Of a stretch of 64,000 nt of DNA, positions 58,091 to 64,000 are shown in pieces. The position numbers and the translations under genes are program-made. Origin of the DNA: Xylona heveae TC161 (taxonomy: Eukaryota; Ascomycota; Xylonomycetes; Xylonales; Xylonaceae). The notes beneath the pieces are model-generated. The model was not told the DNA's origin, made no database searches, and worked only from the letters and a program-made list of their open reading frames with translations. The stretch lies in the NCBI RefSeq assembly GCF_001619985.1, contig NW_017264196.1:2046001-2110000 (forward strand), written 5' to 3'. The number at the start of each line of letters is the position of its first letter. Within the stretch, counting starts at the first letter, position 1.

Positions 58091-59259
58091 GCTGGCTAGC
58101 TCTCTTTTCAGTCCGTTAGACCAGGTTTGAATTGGCAATAGGTTCTGCCACACATGACTCCGGTAGACATTAGAGGGATGACGTTTTGTGTTGTCGCTTT
58201 TCTGGTGACTGAAAGTTTTTCTTTTTTCGTGTGTCTGGTTAGGATATGGAAATAATCATCCTGTCCTTGGCCCGTCTCCGCTCATGGAAAGCCTCATTCC
58301 GTAGGCTTCTCCCCCCTCTTATACCGATCTCACTCATCTCATTTTCCGCATGTCCGGTACGCTGAAGTCTCTACTCTTCATTTCGCTCTATGCCACATCC
58401 ACTTTTCCTTTGAACGGAATTTGGCATTACGCCGCGTCCCATATCTGCCGTACGACAGGCCTGCACAGGACATGTTCTCCGAAACTATGTTTTATTTATT
58501 GTATAACATATCTGGCTCTTCCTTGGAGTCTGTATCTTTTTTTTTTTTTTTCCTTTTTCACCGCCTCTCTGCTCTCCTGAGCTTGAACTCTACTTTCATA
58601 TTCGAGTTGTTCGGAGCACATGATTTTCCAGAGGACGACCTCTCAGCGCCATGGGGATGCGATGTAGCTTTGTACTTTGTACGATGGTTGGATGTGTAGA
58701 TAAATACAATCTGGGCGAACTTTTTATGACTTTTTTTTTGGCGCATATAAAATCTCAAACGTGTTTGAACTGGGTCGAGAATCATTGAGCGTAAAAATAC
58801 AACCTTGCAATCGAATGGCCATGCCATGATTACCCTATGTTTACCAACAAATCATCAGTCGGACGTTGAATACTACAAGCTGCTTTTCTTGGACGAACAC
58901 CGTCAGACCCCTGAAAATAGCGCAGCAGGAAAAAGTCCAATTCTAGTCTATATGATCTAGTATAAGATTGGATGCTAAAGTAATGGTCATCATGAACGCC
59001 GCGAAGAGTTCCCTCGAGAATTCTTCATTCGAAAATACCCAGTATGCAGAAGTACGCGACGATGAGAAATGTGCAGAGTTCATTGCTCTGACTCAAACCC
59101 AAGAAACCAGAAAATGCTGAGCAGCAGAAAATAGCTAACAGTACATGAAATAATATATACAGTATAGGTATCTTGTTCCACCATCGCCGTGAAGTCTCCA
59201 AGCAAAGACAAAAGTGCAGTGCGCGCTCTCCTTACTTCGCTTGCACAATTTCTGTGTGA
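58091..59259. other. Convergent 3' flanks of VPS1 and URA5
   Basis: About 1.2 kb. Two T runs lie near 58535-58550 and 58729-58738. Open frames are short and T-run-derived. No gene is supported. Confidence 0.5.
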
Positions 59260-59991
59260 TTAAGCTCCCACAGTCCCAACGGCCCGATACTTTTCTCGAT
59301 AAGTCTCGAATGCTTTGATTTGAGGTTCTGTAGCGACGCCGAGAATGCCGTGATAAACATCATCCAGGGTGAGAATGGACAAAATCGGTACGCCGGTCTC
59401 GAGCTTAAGCTGCTCAATGGCACTGAGGTTTGAGAGTCGAGGCTCATTTTTGTCCTCTTGAACATCGAGGGCCATCCTTTCTTTCCGATCCAGTGCAACT
59501 ATAATTCCCGCCAAAGTGCCTCCCTGTTTCGCAATAATGTCGATACTTTCGCGCATTGCCGTGCCTGCGGCGACTACATCGTCGATAACTAGCACCCGCT
59601 GTCCTGCAATGGGAGCACCGACAATGATTCCCTTTTCGCCATGGCCTTTTGCCTCCTTGCGATTGAAGCTATATGAGATACGCCCATATTTTTCAGGCTT
59701 CATGACAGCTAGCTGCGCCACAACGGCAGTAGCAAGCGGAACGCCCTTGTATGCGGGGCCAAAGAGCACATCAAACTCGAAATTTGTACGCTCTGCAAAG
59801 TCTATGATGGTTTGTGCATACGCACGACTGATGCTGTGCAGGAGGTCGGCACGGTGAAAACATCCGGCGTTAAAGAAATATGGTGTCGGCCGTTGGCATT
59901 TTAAGGAATAATCTCCCAACTGAATGACTGACTCGCTGATTGCCTTAGCCAGGAAATCGGCTTTATATTTGGGCAAAGTTTGAGGCACCAT
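59260..59991 (-). CDS. URA5: Orotate phosphoribosyltransferase
   Basis: A single exon of 243 residues, from MVPQTLPKYKADFLAKAISE to AVGTVGA. The frame stays open upstream to another ATG at 60090, but that extension is hydrophobic and unlike the family. The PRPP-binding loop VLVIDDVVAAGTA is at 133-145, and other blocks are FGPAYKGVPLATAVV, YSFNRKEAKGHGEKG and the flexible loop SFNRKEAKGHG over the active site. The enzyme joins orotate to PRPP to make orotidine monophosphate in de novo pyrimidine synthesis. It lies head to head with a PRPP synthetase gene, so producer and consumer of PRPP are neighbours. Confidence 0.97.
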   Translation of the reverse strand: MVPQTLPKYKADFLAKAISESVIQLGDYSLKCQRPTPYFFNAGCFHRADLLHSISRAYAQTIIDFAERTNFEFDVLFGPAYKGVPLATAVVAQLAVMKPEKYGRISYSFNRKEAKGHGEKGIIVGAPIAGQRVLVIDDVVAAGTAMRESIDIIAKQGGTLAGIIVALDRKERMALDVQEDKNEPRLSNLSAIEQLKLETGVPILSILTLDDVYHGILGVATEPQIKAFETYREKYRAVGTVGA

Positions 59992-60876
59992 CTTGACGGT
60001 TATAAATATGTGCGTGAGGAGATAAAAATGACGTGAGCGACACAAAAATAGAAAATATGTGTCAAGGACCAAAAGAAAAGGAGTCCTCAAATGACAAGAA
60101 ACTTTTTGAAAACCCGTGCGAGAAAAGAAAGACCAAACAGCATCTGGGGCGGCATCCAGAAATATGTTTCCGAGGTGAAGCTAATTGACAGCCCCACGGC
60201 TCAAGGGGAATTTTTTTCTTCTCCGCATTTGTCAATTTTATTGATGGCACCATCGAAGCCATTTCTTGGCCGAAACCGAACAATCGATCATGGTAGATTA
60301 CCGTGTGTCGAAGAAAGCTATGATTTTCTACTGTGGGGTTGGTGATTGTGGAGATAAGGGTGTTGATAGACGGCTTTGCAGCCTTCTTGGCTCAGATAAG
60401 GAGTTGACAGACGCCCCTTGGCTGCGATAGTCCCGCGGACATCGCCAAACTTTAGCACCCGCAGCGAATAAGACAAGGGGCATGCTAGCATGACAGATGA
60501 CGATAAGGCTGTGATTTCGACCTGACAACTACTGTTGATATCTGATTCTCAAGATCTATACCACCACACCGTCACGGTAGTCGAGACCAAATCGCATCAT
60601 TTTCCCTGTGCACTGTACCTTGCGGTGATGGAGAGATTTCTATGTTACTTTCGTTCGAGTGCCCACAGGCGGGGCGCCATGGGCATTTGATTCTCTTCAA
60701 TAGGTTGACTGGCGCTCAGAGACTCAAACATATTTCCATTCTCTCTCAAAAATTTTTATGACTGCATTTTATAGAGGAATAATAACAGGAATTTTTATTC
60801 TAGAGCTTTTTTTGACAGAAATACTCCAATCAAGAGAATCAGCAGCAGGCTCTCAAGTTGAGTGGTGTTGTTCAAG
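59992..60876. promoter_or_regulatory. Bidirectional promoter region of URA5 and the first PRS gene
   Basis: 885 bp between divergent start codons. T-rich leader sequence lies just before the PRS start at 60750-60870. Open frames in it are short and without domains. Shared control of the two genes is possible but not shown by any motif I can name. Confidence 0.5.
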
Positions 60877-62239
60877 ATGGTTCGCAACTTGGTTGTCCTG
60901 GGCGGCAGCGCACATCCAAGTCTGACACGCAAAATTTGCGACTATCTGGATATTTCACCAGCAGAAGTGTTACTTGGAAAATTTGCCGTTGGCGAGACAA
61001 GAGTGGAAATCAAGGACTCGGTTCGTGGTAAAGAAGTTTATATAATACAAGCAGCTGGCGAGAACATCGATGACTCTCTTGTTGAACTTCTCATCACCAT
61101 TTCCGCATGCAAAATCGCATCCGCAAAGCGAGTCACTGCAGTCTTACCGCTGTTCCCATACTCCAAGCAAGCAGACAATTGCTATGAGCGATCTGATAGT
61201 CCTCTTGGGAAAGCGCCAAAAGGCGTGGAAATGACAGATTCTATTACTTTAGAATGTGATCTCCAAAACACATCTATCTCGCCGGCATCTTCGCGAACCA
61301 GTCTTGACGCAGAAGGAGACGTGGACGAATCCGACAGCAGCGACAGCGCTTCAGCATCTCCTGTTCTTAGAGGCATGAGCACATCAACTCGCGGATCCGC
61401 TTCCCCACGACAATCAGCTGCAGCATTGCACCCTGGATACAAGCAATGGCAGGCCAAACCCGGTACTTTGGTCGCTAATCTCCTGACGTGCGCCGGCGCG
61501 GACCATATTATCACCATGGATTTGCATGACTCGCAGTATCAAGGTTTCTTCAATATTCCTGTGGATAATTTGACGGCCAAATCCTTGATCAAGAGGCACA
61601 TTCGATACCAGCTTCCCGAATTTTCCAGCACGATCATCGTCAGTCCTGATGCTGGAGGGGCAAAAAGAGCTACCGCTATTGCTGATGAGCTCTCCTTGGA
61701 CTTTGCTCTGATCCACAAGGTAGCTTCCTCAATTGTAAGTGTACTAGTATATCATTTGTGCTCTCTATTTCGGAAAGTCTTGGATCTAACATGAGCTCTC
61801 CAGTCACGCGAAGAAAACCCAACGATAGCAAAGGATGGCATGATTCTGGTTGGCGACGTGCGTGGGCGCACTGCAGTCTTGATTGACGACTTGGCCGACA
61901 CTTGTGAAACCCTCACACGTGCTGCGCGTCTGCTTAAGAACAAAGGAGCTAAGAACGTATATGCGTTTGTCACCCATGGAGTTTTCGGTGGTGAGGCGGT
62001 AGAAAAGATTGATGCAAGCGCAGTGGACAAGGTTTTCGTGACGAACAGTGTCCCGCAAGAGCAGCATCTGCAAAGATGTAACAAGCTTGAGGTTCTGGAT
62101 ATCAGTACACTACTTGCCGAAGTAAGTTGTTCTGCAGCACATCTAAATATCAGACGTTTGTCTAATCCTCGTCTCGCAGACAATCCGCCGGATTTACTAC
62201 GGTGAAAGCGTAAGCGCACTTTTCTCACGAAGTCTTTAA
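60877..62239 (+). CDS. Ribose-phosphate pyrophosphokinase subunit with a large insert (Prs1/Prs5-like)
   Basis: Three exons, 60877-61734, 61804-62121 and 62180-62239, give 411 residues. The start MVRNLVVLGGSAHPSLTRKI is the first ATG. PRPP-synthetase landmarks are VGETRVEIKDSVRGKEVYII, LPLFPYSKQADN, DLHDSQYQGFFNIPVDNL, VSPDAGGAKRA and the PRPP-binding loop AVLIDDLADTCETL. Between about residues 100 and 192 there is a Ser/Asp-rich insert, as in yeast Prs1 and Prs5. The canonical catalytic PYARQDRK-type loop is replaced by PYSKQADN, so this subunit may be regulatory. The first intron has an alternative donor (61720, in place of 61735) in the same phase, adding or removing five residues (VASSI). 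Confidence 0.9.
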
Positions 62240-63484
62240 CGGAAAGCTTTGACATTTACGTTATTCCCTGGTTATTTTTCCTCATAAAAGATGTTGTCTA
62301 GTATAAATTTCGAATGGCTCTTTCGAGCATTGGCAAGGCAAAAGCTGCTCAAAAATTCTTTTTTTTTTGACTTGATTTCATTGCACTTAAGGCTAAAGTG
62401 GTAGTTTTTACTATAGTAATTTGCATAATTATTCAATCCTAATTTCCTAACGTTGTTGAAATATAATATCTCGCTGAGCCAGTGACCGGCACCTAATGTC
62501 TCAATTTCCGCTTTGTTCTCTGCTTCTGCTGGAAGAGTGCTAGTCCGAAGATCGGAAGCAAGATTTTCCATTAAGTAACCCCAAACCCTTTCTCTAATAG
62601 AAAAGAATTTTGAAAGCACATCGAAATTATGGACAGCGTATTACCCAGGGTTGGGTTGGAGATCAGGAGGAAAACAGATATCCAAGAACGGTATAGCGTG
62701 AGATATCATTCCTCGTGGACTTATCATTGCTTATCTCTCACCCGCGTGTCAAGCTTTCTGGTCGTGATAGAAGGATTTTGGAATCCCTCGAAAGGCAGGA
62801 TAAGCGAGATATACCTTATCAACCCCAGGGATCTGCCAAGACCCCTAGAAACAATAGTTTGGAATCTATTTCTTCTGGCACAGACGAGTTGATGAACAGG
62901 GAATATTTTACAATCGTTAGCTTCGAAATTGAAGACGAAACGTACCTGATCATTCGGTCACAATGTACGATATGCTAGCAGCCAGCCAGGAAGGAAAATA
63001 ATATCCGGATCTGATAGTTGGACCCTCTGGATAGGATAATACTGCCATGTGATTTTGATGAGTGCAGAGAATAATCTCCGCGCCTTGACAAGACTTGCAT
63101 GGAGTGCGCTAGGAATACCTTGAGACTGGCACCCGGCGCCAATTGTTTCACCGTGCTGATTTAATCGGAGAGAGATTTGTTGATGTTTATGGCCCCTTGT
63201 GCTAAAATTCCTTTATTTTTTTTTTCGGCTCAGGCTCATGTTGGTAATCTAAATTATCTCTACAAGCTGTATACATTCACTTATTCCTTCTTTGCTGATT
63301 TGCTATTCTCTTTTCATTTCGTCTGTGGTATCTGAACGTTGCACATAATCTCAGCATTGCTTTCGTTTCATAAAGATACCCTTTACTGTTTTTCTCAATT
63401 TTTGCCGAAAATTTCACCAAGTCGAATTATTGAGACGATAGGCGGATTGCTCCTCACTCAGGCACTGAAGCACAGAAGGATAAT
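62240..63484. other. Intergenic region between the two PRS genes
   Basis: About 1.25 kb between two PRS genes on the same strand. 62330-62480 is AT-rich, followed by mixed sequence. 63200-63440 is CT/T-rich, like a leader. Open frames (for example 62629-62978) have no domain. No other gene separates the two PRS genes. Confidence 0.5.
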
Positions 63485-64000
63485 ATGGCGACAAATACCA
63501 TTAAGCTTTTGACAGGTAATAGTCATCCGGTGTTGGCTCAGAGGGTCGCAGATCAGTGAGTTTCCCGTACTCGATACCGACGAATATTTCCCTCATAGGA
63601 CTTCTGAGGAAGAATTTACTTTCACTCTTTCACGGATAATCATGCTGTTTAGACTGCACATACTGTTGCTAATATATATTCTATTTTCAAGGCTCGGTGT
63701 CCCTTTGACTCCGACGTTTATCACTCGTCATCCAAATCAGGAGGCAAGCATTACTATCGGCGAGTCAGTCCGAGACGAAGATGGTATTTTTATTCCTTAT
63801 TACCCCCCTAACGAGTTGAGCACGACGGGAAAGAAACAAAACATAAAACTCTAATAGCTTTTCAGTATTTATTTTGCAATCACCAGCGCCCGGCAGAGTC
63901 AATGAGGGCCTAATGGAGCTTCTCATCATGATCAATGCTTGCAAATCCGCGTCCGCTCGTCGGATCACCGCCGTGATACCCAACTACCCCTACGCCCGCC
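63485..64000 (+). CDS. Second ribose-phosphate pyrophosphokinase, canonical type, partial at window end
   Basis: Exons 63485-63555, 63692-63783 and 63866 to beyond 64000 give the first about 99 residues. The start [20 protein letters not shown] joins to [20 protein letters not shown], then [39 protein letters not shown] and [14 protein letters not shown]. The DED-to-VFILQ join at 63783/63866 is canonical. This subunit has the canonical catalytic-loop start PNYPYAR, unlike its upstream neighbour, so it is likely a catalytic PRS (Prs2/Prs3/Prs4-like). The rest lies outside the window. Confidence 0.93.

Noticed and set aside
59992-60090. Upstream ATG for URA5
   Set aside because: The 33-residue extension is hydrophobic and unlike orotate phosphoribosyltransferases; MVPQTLPKY is the usual type of start.
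1-64000. Secondary-metabolite cluster, CRISPR array, intact mobile element
   Set aside because: No polyketide synthase, peptide synthetase or terpene cyclase genes, no spaced direct repeats, and no transposase or reverse transcriptase motifs were seen.

Overview
The window is nuclear DNA of a filamentous ascomycete (Pezizomycotina, probably Eurotiomycetes). Genes are split by many short introns (mostly 45-110 nt) with GTANGT-like donors, CTAAC/CTGAC-like branch points and YAG acceptors. Intergenic spaces are long, and the gene set is single-copy fungal housekeeping. The class-level placement is an inference from protein style, not from a search.

Layout: 1-3758 has no convincing gene. 3759-7484 is a ten-exon gene for an unrecognised protein of about 1026 residues. 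7485-12120 is a gene-poor stretch with a polypyrimidine tract, a 12-mer tandem repeat, a diverged direct repeat with many transitions, a perfect 22-bp palindrome, an isolated GC-rich coding-like fragment (minus strand, 9476-10009) and a small gene that looks broken (11833-12120). Then follow COX18 (-), a mitochondrial gamma-butyrobetaine-hydroxylase-like dioxygenase (+), alpha-tubulin (-), SPC2 (-) head to head with EMC3 (+), a SHE3-like coiled-coil gene (-), NOP12 (-) head to head with a DEP1/SDS3-type Rpd3L subunit (+), a PXMP4/PMP24 peroxisomal membrane protein (+), MMS19 (-) head to head with MTD1 (+), RPF2 (-) head to head with a Grx3/4 monothiol glutaredoxin (+), an unrecognised Ser-rich gene (-), the PP2A B55 subunit (+), a nucleotide-sugar transporter (+), a PNPOx-like/ferredoxin-reductase-like fusion flavoprotein (-), VPS1 (+), URA5 (-), and two different PRPP synthetase genes in tandem (+), the second running off the window end.

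Functional themes: ER membrane-protein biogenesis (SPC2 and EMC3 share a 334-bp intergenic region), with two Oxa1-superfamily insertases (COX18, EMC3) within 10 kb; cytosolic Fe-S biology (MMS19 and Grx3/4 within 8 kb); ribosome biogenesis (NOP12, RPF2); and, most striking, a PRPP module in which the PRPP-consuming URA5 is divergent from an insertion-bearing PRS subunit followed directly by a canonical PRS subunit. I found no tRNA, rRNA, CRISPR array, secondary-metabolite cluster or intact mobile element. Exon joins were worked out by hand from frame and splice signals; for each complete spliced gene the exon lengths sum to a whole number of codons, but none has been checked against transcripts.
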